In this document: piece after piece, positions 17,556 through 26,176 of the stretch
How positions within the stretch are numbered: the stretch's first letter is position 1
Layout: each line of letters opens with the position of its first letter
Assembly: GCA_020832495.1 (NCBI GenBank)
Contig: JAFIEP010000062.1
Coordinates: 59,984 to 123,983 of the forward strand
Direction: 5' to 3'
DNA length: 64,000 bases
Origin: Acidimicrobiia bacterium
Lineage (GTDB): Bacteria; Actinomycetota; Acidimicrobiia; Acidimicrobiales; Acidimicrobilacustridaceae
Program-made: the position numbers and the translations under genes
The notes under the pieces: model-generated
What the model was told of the DNA's origin: nothing
What the model saw: the letters and a program-made list of their open reading frames with translations, nothing else
The model's database searches: none

Positions 17556-18998
17556 CTAGCTCAGAACTGACGGGTCGTCAGGAACGGGTTCGTCGGTGCC
17601 GTCCGCCCGAGCGGCGAGCGCATCCTCCAGCTCGCGCATGGCCTCGTGGACGCCATCGACGAGCGACCAGGGCTCGGGCACCAGGTCACGACACACCATG
17701 AAGCCGAAGTCCACGTCGTCGCAGTAGCTGAACACGGTGACGTTGATGCCGGTGCCGTAGAGCAGCGGTCCCATGGGATACAACGCAGCGACCTTGCCAC
17801 CGTTGCAGTAGATGGGGAAGGGCGGGCCGGGCACGTTGGAGATGATCAGGTTCATCACCGGCGGGGCCGCCCGGTCGAGGCCGGCGAGGGTGTACATGCG
17901 AGCGGCCAGGTCGATCATTGCCGGCGGGGCCGTCTCGGAGATCCCCATGATCTTCTCGGCGGCCAGTGCCCGCTGCATCTCCTTGGCCCCGGTGGTGCTC
18001 TCGTGGATGGTGGCCAGACGCTCGAGCGGATCGACCACGTCGGTGGCCAACGAGGCGAACATGGCCCCGACCTTGGTGCCCACGTCGGAGCGGGTGTCGT
18101 CGGAGCGGAGCGACACCGGGACCTGCGCAATGAGCGGAGCGTCCGGCAACTCCTCGCGGTCGAGCAGGTAGCGACGGAGCGCCCCGGCGCACACTGCCAG
18201 GATGACGTCGTTGACCTTCACCCCCGTGGCGTTCTTCACCGCTCGGATGCGGTCCAGCGACACCGAGGTGTACGAGAAGCGCCGGCTGGCGGTGAGCTCG
18301 GCGTTGAACGACGTCCGCGGGGCCTGGAACGGGATGGGAGGAGGAGTTCGCCGCTGGCGGAACGGGATGAAGCGGGCGGCCTGGCGAACGGTCTGCACCC
18401 CGAACTGGGCGATGCGCCAGGGTGTGAGCGCCGTATGGACGAACCCGCGAGCCAACAGGTCGGCGGTGTCGGGCAGCGGCTCGAGATGCCGCTCACCCTC
18501 TGGTGGCGGCGGGGGCGGGTCCGGCTCGAGATCCAACAACACGGTGGCCAGCTCGCTGCCGGACACACCGTCGATGATGGCGTGGTGCACCTTGCCCAAG
18601 ATGGCCACCCGCCCGTCCTCGAGGCCTTCGATGTACCACATCTCCCACAACGGCCGACTGCGGTCCAGCTTGATGCCCACCAGTTCGCCGATGAGGTTGC
18701 CGAGCTGTTCGGGGCCGCCCGGTGGCGGTACGCCAATGCGGAAGATGTGTGACGCCATGTTGAAGTCGGGATCGTCGACGAACACCGGGCGGTCCATGCC
18801 GAGCGGCACCTCCACCAGCCGCCAACGAAACTGCGGCACCAGGTGCACCCGCTGTTCGACCTGGTCACGAAAGGTGGCGAAATCGAAGGGACGATCCGCC
18901 TCCGGTGGGTCCACCACCGCCACGGCCGACACGTGCATGTGCCACGCCGGGGTCTCGCCGTAGAGGAAGGCAGCGTCGACGCCACTCACCCGATGCAT
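17556..18998 (-). CDS. wax ester synthase/diacylglycerol acyltransferase (WS/DGAT)
   Basis: 480 residues, full length for the bifunctional WS/DGAT family that makes wax esters or triacylglycerol from acyl-CoA. The active-site HHxxxDG motif is HHAIIDG at about 139-145. The family start VSGVDAAFLYGETPAWHMHV and the late block NLIISNVPGPPFPIYCNGGKV are present. The ATG at 18996-18998 has a good GGAGGGGAG Shine-Dalgarno, so the upstream frame extension is dropped. It is transcribed toward the acyl-CoA dehydrogenases; the downstream operators overlap its 3' end. It may serve lipid storage, the counterpart of the catabolic genes around it. Confidence 0.93.
   Translation of the reverse strand: MHRVSGVDAAFLYGETPAWHMHVSAVAVVDPPEADRPFDFATFRDQVEQRVHLVPQFRWRLVEVPLGMDRPVFVDDPDFNMASHIFRIGVPPPGGPEQLGNLIGELVGIKLDRSRPLWEMWYIEGLEDGRVAILGKVHHAIIDGVSGSELATVLLDLEPDPPPPPPEGERHLEPLPDTADLLARGFVHTALTPWRIAQFGVQTVRQAARFIPFRQRRTPPPIPFQAPRTSFNAELTASRRFSYTSVSLDRIRAVKNATGVKVNDVILAVCAGALRRYLLDREELPDAPLIAQVPVSLRSDDTRSDVGTKVGAMFASLATDVVDPLERLATIHESTTGAKEMQRALAAEKIMGISETAPPAMIDLAARMYTLAGLDRAAPPVMNLIISNVPGPPFPIYCNGGKVAALYPMGPLLYGTGINVTVFSYCDDVDFGFMVCRDLVPEPWSLVDGVHEAMRELEDALAARADGTDEPVPDDPSVLS
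17567..17581. promoter_or_regulatory. CTGACG palindrome, site 3 (inside the WS/DGAT 3' end)
   Basis: CTGACGGGTCGTCAG has perfect arms and overlaps the last sense codons of the WS/DGAT gene (encoding ...DDPS...). With site 2 it forms a tandem pair before the dehydrogenase operon. Confidence 0.65.
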
Positions 18999-19211
18999 AC
19001 TGCCGCTCCCCTCCGGTCCGGTGTCCCGGGGCGCCACCGGCGCCACCGACGGCCCGGTGCCGAGCCCGGGCGCCAGGCCAGCCTAGGTGCTGGGCGATCC
19101 GAGCTGAGATCCCATTCCGCCGCCCAGCTCGGTGGCCATGCTGCTACCGTCGCCGAGAGCGCCGCGGGTGGTTCCGCGGGATGCGCTGGTCTGACGAGGG
19201 GGGGCACGGCC

Positions 19212-21485
19212 ATGGACATGATCTGGGGCAACCTGGCGCCGAGCGGCAACCGGCGGCGTGGGGCGTCGCCGAGGCCGATCGCCGCCGCAGTCGTACTCGC
19301 ACTGCTCGGCGCGCTGTGTGCCGGTTCGGCGGCAGCAGCCGATCCTCCGGCCACGATCACAGCGTTCGCTGACGAGTCGATCGACGACCCTCGCATGCTG
19401 GTCGTTGGGCCCGACGATGCGCTGTGGTTCCCCAATCGCGGCGGCCACTCGGTCGGGCGGATCTCTCTCGAGGGGGATGTCAGCTCCTTCCCCGTCGAAT
19501 CGGACAGTGCCCCGAACTGGTTGGCAGCGAACGCTGATCGGGTGTGGTTCGGCACCGCCACCGACGCCGTCGGCTGGGTCACACCAGCGGGCACAGTCGA
19601 AGTGTTCACAGACGCGAGCATCAGCGAGCCCCGCGGGATCACCGCAGGCGCCGACGACGACCTGTGGTTCGTCAGTGGCGAGACCGACACGATCGTGCGG
19701 GTCACCGCTGCCGGCGTCGTCACGACCATCAGCGACCCCCAGATCGAGACGATTACTGACATTGAACTCGGTCCGGATGGCAACTTGTGGGTGACAGCCG
19801 TCGAGGGGGGTCGGGTCGGGCGCATCACGCCCCAGGGCGACGTGACCATCTTCTCGTCGACGATGACGATTCCGACCAGCATCGCCTCCGGCCCGGACGG
19901 GAACCTCTGGCTCACCGGGTTCGGTAGCCGGTGGTCCTCCGACGGCATCGTCCGGATGACCCCCGACGGTTCGACCGTCAGGTTCACCGATGCGGCGGTG
20001 TGGACCACCCTCGACATCCTCGCCGGTCCTGACGACGCACTCTGGTTCCGAACGGAAGGCTTCTTCCAGGGATGCTTCCCGAGCTGTCCGCCGCCTGGAG
20101 TCGGACGGATCACCACCGACGGTGAGATCACGGTGTTCACCGGCCACGGGCTCGGCGAGGCGAGAGGACTCACGGTTGGGCCCGACGAGAACCTCTGGTT
20201 CACCACCACGGGCTCGGAATCCATCGGTCGGCTCACCCCAAGCGGTGCGGTGGCGTCCTATCAGAACGACCTGATCGTGAGTCCCTACGGCTTGACCGCC
20301 GCGCCGGACGGCAACCTGTGGTTCCTCGACACGGACGACCGGATCATCCGCATGGCCCCGGTCGACCCGCCAGGGGCACCCACCGATGTGACCGGTGTCG
20401 CGCTCGATCGTGCGGCAGAGGTGAGTTGGAACGCACCCGCCAGCGACGGCGGCTCACCAATCACCTCCTACACCGCCACCGCGGCACCCGGCGGCGCCAC
20501 CTGCACCACCGACGGCCACCTCACCTGCACCATCGGTGGCCTCACCAACGGCGAGACCTACACCGTCACCGTCACCGCCACCAACGCCGTCACCTCGGGT
20601 CCCCCGTCCGCGCCCTCGGCTCCCGTCGAACTGCCATTGCTCGCGCCACAGGCACCGCACGGCGTCCAGGCAGTTGCCGGCAACGCCGAGGTCACCGTCA
20701 CGTGGGCCGCACCCGACAGCGACGGCGGCTCACCAATCACCTCCTACACCGCCACCGCGGCACCCGGCGGCGCCACCTGCACCACCGACGGCGCCCTCAC
20801 CTGCACCATCGGTGGCCTCACCAACGGCGAGACCTACACCGTCACCGTCACCGCCACCAACGCCGTCGGCACCGGAGCACCCTCACCACCCTCGCCCGCC
20901 GTGACGCCGGTGGCGTCGTCGTGCGAGGCGGGTGGCTCCGGGCCCTTCGTCGACGTCGGTCCGACGCACCCGTTCTGCGTCGAGATCGAGTGGCTGGCAG
21001 CCATGGGCATCGCCACGGGCTTCCCCGACGACACTTTCCGTCCCGTACTCGACGTCTCACGCCAAGCCATCGCCGCCTTCCTCTGGCGCTACGAGGGCGA
21101 GCCCGACCCTCCCGAGGACGCACCGCAGTTCAGCGACGTCCCCGAGAGCCAACCGTTCTTCGCCCCGATCTCGTGGCTGGCCGCCGACGGGATCGCCACC
21201 GGCTACGACGACGGCACCTTCCGCCCCACGAACCCCGTCTCACGCCAAGCCGCAGCCGCCTTCCTCTGGCGACTCGCCGGCGAGCCCGACCCTCCCGAGG
21301 ACGCACCGCAGTTCAGCGACGTCCCCGAGAGCCATCCGTTCTTCGCCCCGATCTCGTGGCTGGCCGCCGACGGGATCGCAACCGGCTACGACGACGGCAC
21401 GTTCCGCCCCACGTCGGTGGTCACCCGCCAGGCCATCGCCGCTTTCCTGTTCCGGTACAACGACCTCACACCTGCGCCCAGCTGA
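19212..21485 (+). CDS. secreted beta-propeller/fibronectin III/SLH protein
   Basis: 757 residues. A signal peptide (hydrophobic core IAAAVVLALLGALCAG) is followed by a propeller of NLWF/DDALWF repeats resembling Vgb (virginiamycin B lyase) proteins, about residues 45-380. Two fibronectin type III domains (about 385-475 and 480-565) follow, then three SLH repeats (FVDVGPTHPFCVEIEWLAAMGIATGFPDDTFRP type) to the end. SLH modules bind cell-wall polymers, so this is probably an anchored exoprotein. A lyase function is not implied; Vgb-like propellers are often only structural. The ATG at 19212 follows GAGGGGGG. The Fn3 domains share a 150-bp near-identical DNA repeat. Confidence 0.85.
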   Translation: MDMIWGNLAPSGNRRRGASPRPIAAAVVLALLGALCAGSAAAADPPATITAFADESIDDPRMLVVGPDDALWFPNRGGHSVGRISLEGDVSSFPVESDSAPNWLAANADRVWFGTATDAVGWVTPAGTVEVFTDASISEPRGITAGADDDLWFVSGETDTIVRVTAAGVVTTISDPQIETITDIELGPDGNLWVTAVEGGRVGRITPQGDVTIFSSTMTIPTSIASGPDGNLWLTGFGSRWSSDGIVRMTPDGSTVRFTDAAVWTTLDILAGPDDALWFRTEGFFQGCFPSCPPPGVGRITTDGEITVFTGHGLGEARGLTVGPDENLWFTTTGSESIGRLTPSGAVASYQNDLIVSPYGLTAAPDGNLWFLDTDDRIIRMAPVDPPGAPTDVTGVALDRAAEVSWNAPASDGGSPITSYTATAAPGGATCTTDGHLTCTIGGLTNGETYTVTVTATNAVTSGPPSAPSAPVELPLLAPQAPHGVQAVAGNAEVTVTWAAPDSDGGSPITSYTATAAPGGATCTTDGALTCTIGGLTNGETYTVTVTATNAVGTGAPSPPSPAVTPVASSCEAGGSGPFVDVGPTHPFCVEIEWLAAMGIATGFPDDTFRPVLDVSRQAIAAFLWRYEGEPDPPEDAPQFSDVPESQPFFAPISWLAADGIATGYDDGTFRPTNPVSRQAAAAFLWRLAGEPDPPEDAPQFSDVPESHPFFAPISWLAADGIATGYDDGTFRPTSVVTRQAIAAFLFRYNDLTPAPS
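20442..20867 (+). repeat. 150-bp near-identical direct repeat within the Fn3 domains
   Basis: 20442-20591 and 20718-20867 agree at 148 of 150 positions by eye; the difference is one codon, CAC versus GCC. Both begin AGCGACGGCGGCTCACC. The identity points to recent duplication or gene conversion of the Fn3 core (SDGGSPITSYTATAAPGG). Confidence 0.85.
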
Positions 21486-21516
21486 GCAGCCGCGCCACGG
21501 CCGCAGCCGACTCCTG

Positions 21517-23142
21517 TCAGGACTCGGTGGTGGCCGTCGTGCGAGCCCACGCGTAGTCGGCCTTGCCGGCCGGAGTGCGCTCCACTTTCGGGACCGTCAC
21601 CACCCGACGGGGCACCTTGTAGGCGGCGAGGTGCTGGCGGCAATGAGCCACCAAGGCGTCGGCATCGAGGTCCGTACCCTGCTCCGGCTCGACCACGGCG
21701 GTGACGGCCTGGCCCCACCGTTCGTCGGGGGCACCCACCACGACGACGTCACGCACCGCTTCGTGCCCCTTCAACACCGCCTCGACCTCTTCGGGGTGCA
21801 CCTTCTCGCCGCCGGTGTTGATGCACACCGACCCTCGACCCAACAGGGTGATGGTGCCGTCGTCGGCCACCGTCGCCTCGTCACCGGTGAGCACCCAGCG
21901 GTCACCGTCCACCTCGACGAACGTGGCGGCGGTGCGCTCGGGGTCCTGGTGGTAGCGCAAGGGGATGTGGCCTCGCCGTGCCACCAGCCCGACGTGGCCG
22001 GACCCTGGCACCACTCGCTCGAGCGTGGCCGGATCGACCACCGTCGTCTGATCGCCGTAGGGGGTGAAGGCGGCCACGCCGTCGACGGTGCTGCCGGCCT
22101 CCAGCCGCTGTGCACCCTGCGCACCGGTCTCCGACGACCCGAAGCCGTCCACCACCCCCACGTTGGGCAGGGTGTCCATGAGACGGTCCTTCAGCGAGGG
22201 CGTCAGCGGTGCACCGCCCGAGCCGATGGAGATGAGCGAGGGCACCTCGTAGCCGCCGGCCTCGTCCCATGCGTCGAGCAGCGGTCGAACCACGGCATCA
22301 CCCACGACGGCCAGCACGTTCACCCCTTCGCGCTCACACGCCCGCCAGATGGCGTCGGCATCGAGCGAGCCGGGGTGCAGCACCACCGTGCCGCCGGCGA
22401 AGAGCCACGACAGCGCGGTCCACTGGCCGGCTGCGTGCATCAGCGGGGCCACTGGGAAGAACACGAAGGTGCCGTCGACGATGCGGTCGAGCACCTCGTC
22501 GGGGTGACTCACCGGCCCGAGCAACCGCATGGGGTCACCCCCACCGATGCAGGAGAAGAAGGCATCCTCCTGGCGCCACACGACACCCTTGGGAAGTCCG
22601 GTGGTCCCGCCCGTATAGATGACGTACAGGTCGTCGGGCGACCGCTCGGGCGGCTCGGTCAGTGCGGTGGCTGTGGCCAACGCATCCTCGTACGGCGTCA
22701 CCTCCTGCCAGTTCGTGTCGACCTCGACGCTGGCGCCGTCGTCCACATCGAGCGCCCAGCGCAGGTCGTCGAGATCGGGGCGAATCTCGTCGAGGAGCGG
22801 TCGGTAGGTGCGTCCGATGACGGTGCCGACCAGGCCGGCGTCGCCATAGAGATGGCGCAGTTCGCCCGAGCGGTAGCGGAAGTTGACGTTGACGGGCACG
22901 GCACCGATCGAGAAGCAGGCCAGCATCGTCTCGAGGTACTCGATCCCGTTGGTGAGGTGCACACCCACGAAGTCACCCCGCTCGACGTCCCTCGCCTGCA
23001 GCCAGCCGGCCAGTCGTGACACCCGATCGGCAAGCTCGGCGTAGGTTCGACGGTCGTCGCCGCAGACCAGCGCCGTGCGGTCGGCCACCCGTGGCGCCAC
23101 TGCATCCCACAGGTCGGCGAAGTTGTACTGCAGCGTCGTCAT
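21517..23142 (-). CDS. acyl-CoA synthetase, FadD3/FadD19-like
   Basis: 541 residues. AMP-binding motif YTGGTTGLPKGVVWRQED is near 175-192, followed by VAPLMHAAGQW, the GFGSSETG adenylate motif and the catalytic lysine region RTPAGKADY near the C-terminus. The extended VVWRQEDAFF after the P-loop is typical of the mycobacterial FadD group that activates steroid and other bulky acids; substrate assignment is inference. Its ATG overlaps the LLM gene stop (ATGA), so the two are coupled. ATP-dependent thioesterification to CoA in the cytoplasm. Confidence 0.92.
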   Translation of the reverse strand: MTTLQYNFADLWDAVAPRVADRTALVCGDDRRTYAELADRVSRLAGWLQARDVERGDFVGVHLTNGIEYLETMLACFSIGAVPVNVNFRYRSGELRHLYGDAGLVGTVIGRTYRPLLDEIRPDLDDLRWALDVDDGASVEVDTNWQEVTPYEDALATATALTEPPERSPDDLYVIYTGGTTGLPKGVVWRQEDAFFSCIGGGDPMRLLGPVSHPDEVLDRIVDGTFVFFPVAPLMHAAGQWTALSWLFAGGTVVLHPGSLDADAIWRACEREGVNVLAVVGDAVVRPLLDAWDEAGGYEVPSLISIGSGGAPLTPSLKDRLMDTLPNVGVVDGFGSSETGAQGAQRLEAGSTVDGVAAFTPYGDQTTVVDPATLERVVPGSGHVGLVARRGHIPLRYHQDPERTAATFVEVDGDRWVLTGDEATVADDGTITLLGRGSVCINTGGEKVHPEEVEAVLKGHEAVRDVVVVGAPDERWGQAVTAVVEPEQGTDLDADALVAHCRQHLAAYKVPRRVVTVPKVERTPAGKADYAWARTTATTES

Positions 23143-24275
23143 GACACGGTCGCCGTGGTCAGCGCCGCCTGGCGCATGGTGGTGGTCCGGTGCACCGGGT
23201 CGGTGTCGAACTGCGGGATGACCTCCTTGCCGAAGAGCTCCATCGACTCGATGACCACGTCCGACGACAGGTTGTTGGTCGTCGGACTGAAGCACAGTTG
23301 GTCGGCGCCGATGTCGACCCACCGCTGCACGGCCTTGGCACAGTCATCGGGGTCGCCCACCACCACCATGCCCAACTCCACCGCCTTCTTCAGGTCGTCC
23401 ACCGAGGGCTCGGGCACCAAGTCCGGCCACTCGGGGAACCCCTTGGGCTTGGGGATGTTGTCGAGCCAGTGCATCTGCAGGCTGGTGTAGTAGTTCATGC
23501 CCATGTCGACGGCGGTGGCGAACGCCTGCTCGCGATCCTCCATGCACAACATGTTGGTGACGACCATGATGTTGTCGTTCACGTAGTCGCCAACCGGTTC
23601 GGCCCGCCCGATGGCGTCCTTGTAGGATTCGATCAGCGGAGCGATCTTCTTCGGGGTCCCGTGGGTGAAGCAGAACGCACCGAGGCCCATCTCCCCCGCC
23701 TTGGCGAACGTCGGCGGCGACCCGGCAGCCACCCACATCGGTGGATGGCTGTGTCCGAACGGCTTGGGGAGCACCTCGCGCTCGGGCATCCGAAAGAAGC
23801 GACCCTCGTAGCTGTAGCGCCCGGGCCGCCACATCTTGGGAATCTCTCGCACGGCCTCGTCCCACATGTCCTTGGTGATCTCGAGGTCGTCGATGTCGAA
23901 ACCGAACACCTCGGTGGTCGACGAGCCCCGGCCGGTGCCGAACTCGAACCGACCGCCGGTGATGTGGTCCATCAGCGCCACCGTCTCGGCCACCCGAGCC
24001 GGGTGGTTCACCTTGGGGGTGATGTTGAAGATGGCCGATCCGACGTGCACCCGCTCGGTGCGTGCCGCCACGAAGGACAGGAACACCTCCGGCCCGGGCA
24101 TGTGGCTGTACTCCTCGAGGAAGTGATGCTCGGGACACCACACGTACTTGACCCCCGACCGGTCGGCAGCCAGGGCCACCTCCACGTTCCGCATGATGCG
24201 GTTGTGCTCGGCCGACGGATCGGCCTCGGCCTCGTAGCGAGGGACGAACAGTTGCGCGAAGACCCCGAACTCCAT
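23139..24275 (-). CDS. LLM-class flavin-dependent oxidoreductase
   Basis: 378 residues with luciferase-like landmarks: CPEHHFLEEYSHMPGPEVFLSFVAARTERVHVG, NHPARVAETVALMDHITGGRFEFGTGRG and MWVAAGSPPTFAKAGEMG. These are FMN- or F420-dependent monooxygenases or dehydrogenases; the cofactor cannot be read from the sequence. The ATG has a good GGAAGGGAG site. It is first in a two-gene operon with the acyl-CoA synthetase and has two different operators upstream, a CTGACG palindrome and a KstR-like site. Confidence 0.9.
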   Translation of the reverse strand: MEFGVFAQLFVPRYEAEADPSAEHNRIMRNVEVALAADRSGVKYVWCPEHHFLEEYSHMPGPEVFLSFVAARTERVHVGSAIFNITPKVNHPARVAETVALMDHITGGRFEFGTGRGSSTTEVFGFDIDDLEITKDMWDEAVREIPKMWRPGRYSYEGRFFRMPEREVLPKPFGHSHPPMWVAAGSPPTFAKAGEMGLGAFCFTHGTPKKIAPLIESYKDAIGRAEPVGDYVNDNIMVVTNMLCMEDREQAFATAVDMGMNYYTSLQMHWLDNIPKPKGFPEWPDLVPEPSVDDLKKAVELGMVVVGDPDDCAKAVQRWVDIGADQLCFSPTTNNLSSDVVIESMELFGKEVIPQFDTDPVHRTTTMRQAALTTATVS

Positions 24276-24305
24276 TGGTGCTCCCTTCCGCGGATCACCA
24301 AGAAA

Positions 24306-24319
24306 TGTAACAGGTTCTA
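24306..24319. promoter_or_regulatory. KstR-like operator upstream of the LLM gene
   Basis: TGTAACAGGTTCTA (minus strand TAGAACCTGTTACA) fits the KstR consensus TNNAACNNGTTNNA at every fixed position. It lies 31 bp before the LLM start. KstR is the TetR-family repressor of cholesterol catabolism in mycobacteria and rhodococci. Confidence 0.6.
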
Positions 24320-24330
24320 TTTGGGGAGGT

Positions 24331-24345
24331 CTGACGAGTCGTCAG
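24331..24345. promoter_or_regulatory. CTGACG palindrome, site 4 (before the LLM/acyl-CoA ligase operon)
   Basis: CTGACGAGTCGTCAG with perfect arms, 56 bp upstream of the LLM start and 11 bp beyond the KstR-like site; lies just downstream of the SLH/RCC1 gene stop at 24361. Confidence 0.7.
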
Positions 24346-24360
24346 GTGCGGATGCGCCAC

Positions 24361-26085
24361 TCAGCCGATCGGCACACGCACGGGAACGACCTGGTCCCCG
24401 GCGCCCATACCCAGACCGAGCTTGCTGCCTCCCTGGCCCCAGCACCACACGGTGCGACCGGTGCTGGCGCAGGCGTGGTCGGCGCCGACCGACACGCTAC
24501 TCAGTCCCGCCGAGAGCCCGGTGACGGCCACCGGGGTGAGGCTTTCGTCGATGGTCCCGCCCTGGCCGAGCTGACCGAACTCGTTGTCACCCCAGCAGAG
24601 CAACCCACCGTTGTGCACCGCACAGGAGTTGCCGCCGGTGCCCAGCGCCGCATCGGTGACCCCGGAGGTGAGGCCGGTCACCTGCACCGGCGTGGGCCGT
24701 TGGGTCGTGCTGTTGTCACCGAGCTGTCCGTCCGTGTTGGCGCCCCAGCACTGGAGCCCGCCACCGACGATGGCGCAGCTGTGGTTCGAGCCGGCGAACA
24801 CAGCCTCGACATTGCTCGTCAGACCCGACACCTGCGTCGGCACCGACACGCCGGATCCGCCCGTACCCAACTGACCGGAGCCGTTGAAACCCCAGCAACG
24901 AGCGGCGCCCGACACCACGGCACAGGTGTGCGCTTGGCCGGCAGCCATCGACGTGACGCCCGAGCCGAGCCCACTCACCTGGACAGGGGTCGCACTGGGA
25001 TCGGTGTCGCCGGTGCCGAGCTGGCCTTCTGTGTTGGAACCCCAGCAGTAGCCGGCGCCGGCCACGATGGCACAGGTGTGGTTCTGTCCGACCGTGACCT
25101 CGGTGGCCGGCCCGGGCAGGCCGACGACCTCGGTGGGCACGCTCCGAGGTGAGTTCTCCGTACCGCTGGTGCCGTCACCGATCTGGCCGTTCAGGTTGTT
25201 GCCCCAGCACCACACCTGCCCGTCCGTGGTGAGCGCGCAGGTGTGGTTGGTGTGCGTCGCCAGCTGGGTCACTCCCGAGGCCAGCCCGACGGTGCGGACG
25301 GGCACGAAGGATCCGCTGGCCGACCCGGTGCCGAGGAAGTTCGTCCCGAAACACCAGACCGCGCCGACGGCAGTTGCACACGTGCGCAGACCAGCAGCGG
25401 CCACCACCTTCTCGGTGTCGGCGAAACGCTGCATGAATGCGGCCATGGCCTGGCGCGACACCGGATCTCCTGGACGGAACGTGTTGTCACCGAACCCCGT
25501 CGAGATCCCCTCGAGCGCCATCCAACCGATGGACTCGGCGAACGGATGGGCCACACCCACGTCGGGGAACTGACCTGCTCCGGCGCTGACCCAGTTGCCC
25601 TCGGGCTCACCGTCGAGGCGGAACATGAACGCCGCCATGGCCTGGCGCGACACCGCATCGGTCGGCCGGAACGTCCCGTCCGGGAAGCCACCCGAGATGC
25701 CGGCGGCTGCCATCCAGCCGATCGACTCGGCGAACGGGTGGGCCACGCCAACGTCGGAGAAGTCCGATGCCGAGGACAACCAGTCGCCGTCGGGTTCACC
25801 GGCCAGGCGGAACATGAACGCCGCCATGGCCTGGCGCGACACCGCATCGGTCGGCCGGAACGTCCCGTCCGGGAAGCCACCGGTGATGCCTTCGTCGGCC
25901 ATCCAGGTGATGGGGCCGACGAAGGGGTGACTCGGCGGCACGTCGCTGAACGCCCGCGCCGACGCACCCTCCTCCGACGGCGGCGGTGCCGCTTGGTCGG
26001 CGCTGGCTGTGCTCGGACTCACCCCCAACAGCAACGTCGCCACGGCGACGACGACGAACGAACGACGGAGACCCACTCGACGCAT
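24361..26085 (-). CDS. secreted SLH protein with RCC1-like propeller
   Basis: 574 residues. A signal peptide (SFVVVAVATLLLGVSPSTASA) is followed by three SLH repeats (about 45-235, each ending FRPTDAVSRQAMAAFMFRL or similar) and about seven RCC1-type repeats of the form HTCALTTDGQVWCWGNN...GQLG. Nearly every repeat carries two cysteines (HTCA...WCWG), suggesting disulfide-stabilised blades outside the cell. A longer open frame exists upstream, but the ATG at 26083-26085 starts the signal peptide and follows GTGGGAG. No enzymatic motif; a structural or adhesive wall protein is likely. Confidence 0.87.
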   Translation of the reverse strand: MRRVGLRRSFVVVAVATLLLGVSPSTASADQAAPPPSEEGASARAFSDVPPSHPFVGPITWMADEGITGGFPDGTFRPTDAVSRQAMAAFMFRLAGEPDGDWLSSASDFSDVGVAHPFAESIGWMAAAGISGGFPDGTFRPTDAVSRQAMAAFMFRLDGEPEGNWVSAGAGQFPDVGVAHPFAESIGWMALEGISTGFGDNTFRPGDPVSRQAMAAFMQRFADTEKVVAAAGLRTCATAVGAVWCFGTNFLGTGSASGSFVPVRTVGLASGVTQLATHTNHTCALTTDGQVWCWGNNLNGQIGDGTSGTENSPRSVPTEVVGLPGPATEVTVGQNHTCAIVAGAGYCWGSNTEGQLGTGDTDPSATPVQVSGLGSGVTSMAAGQAHTCAVVSGAARCWGFNGSGQLGTGGSGVSVPTQVSGLTSNVEAVFAGSNHSCAIVGGGLQCWGANTDGQLGDNSTTQRPTPVQVTGLTSGVTDAALGTGGNSCAVHNGGLLCWGDNEFGQLGQGGTIDESLTPVAVTGLSAGLSSVSVGADHACASTGRTVWCWGQGGSKLGLGMGAGDQVVPVRVPIG

Positions 26086-26176
26086 GTGACGCTCCCACTC
26101 GCAACCGACTTTCAGCCGACAAGGTATAAGGACTCCGACACGAAAGGGAAGCCCCCTTCCGGCATCGAAGCCCGGC

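Noticed and set aside
19191..19204. Possible further CTGACG site (CTGACGAGGGG) before the SLH/propeller gene
   Set aside because: Only the left half-site is present; it overlaps the Shine-Dalgarno and lacks the CGTCAG arm.
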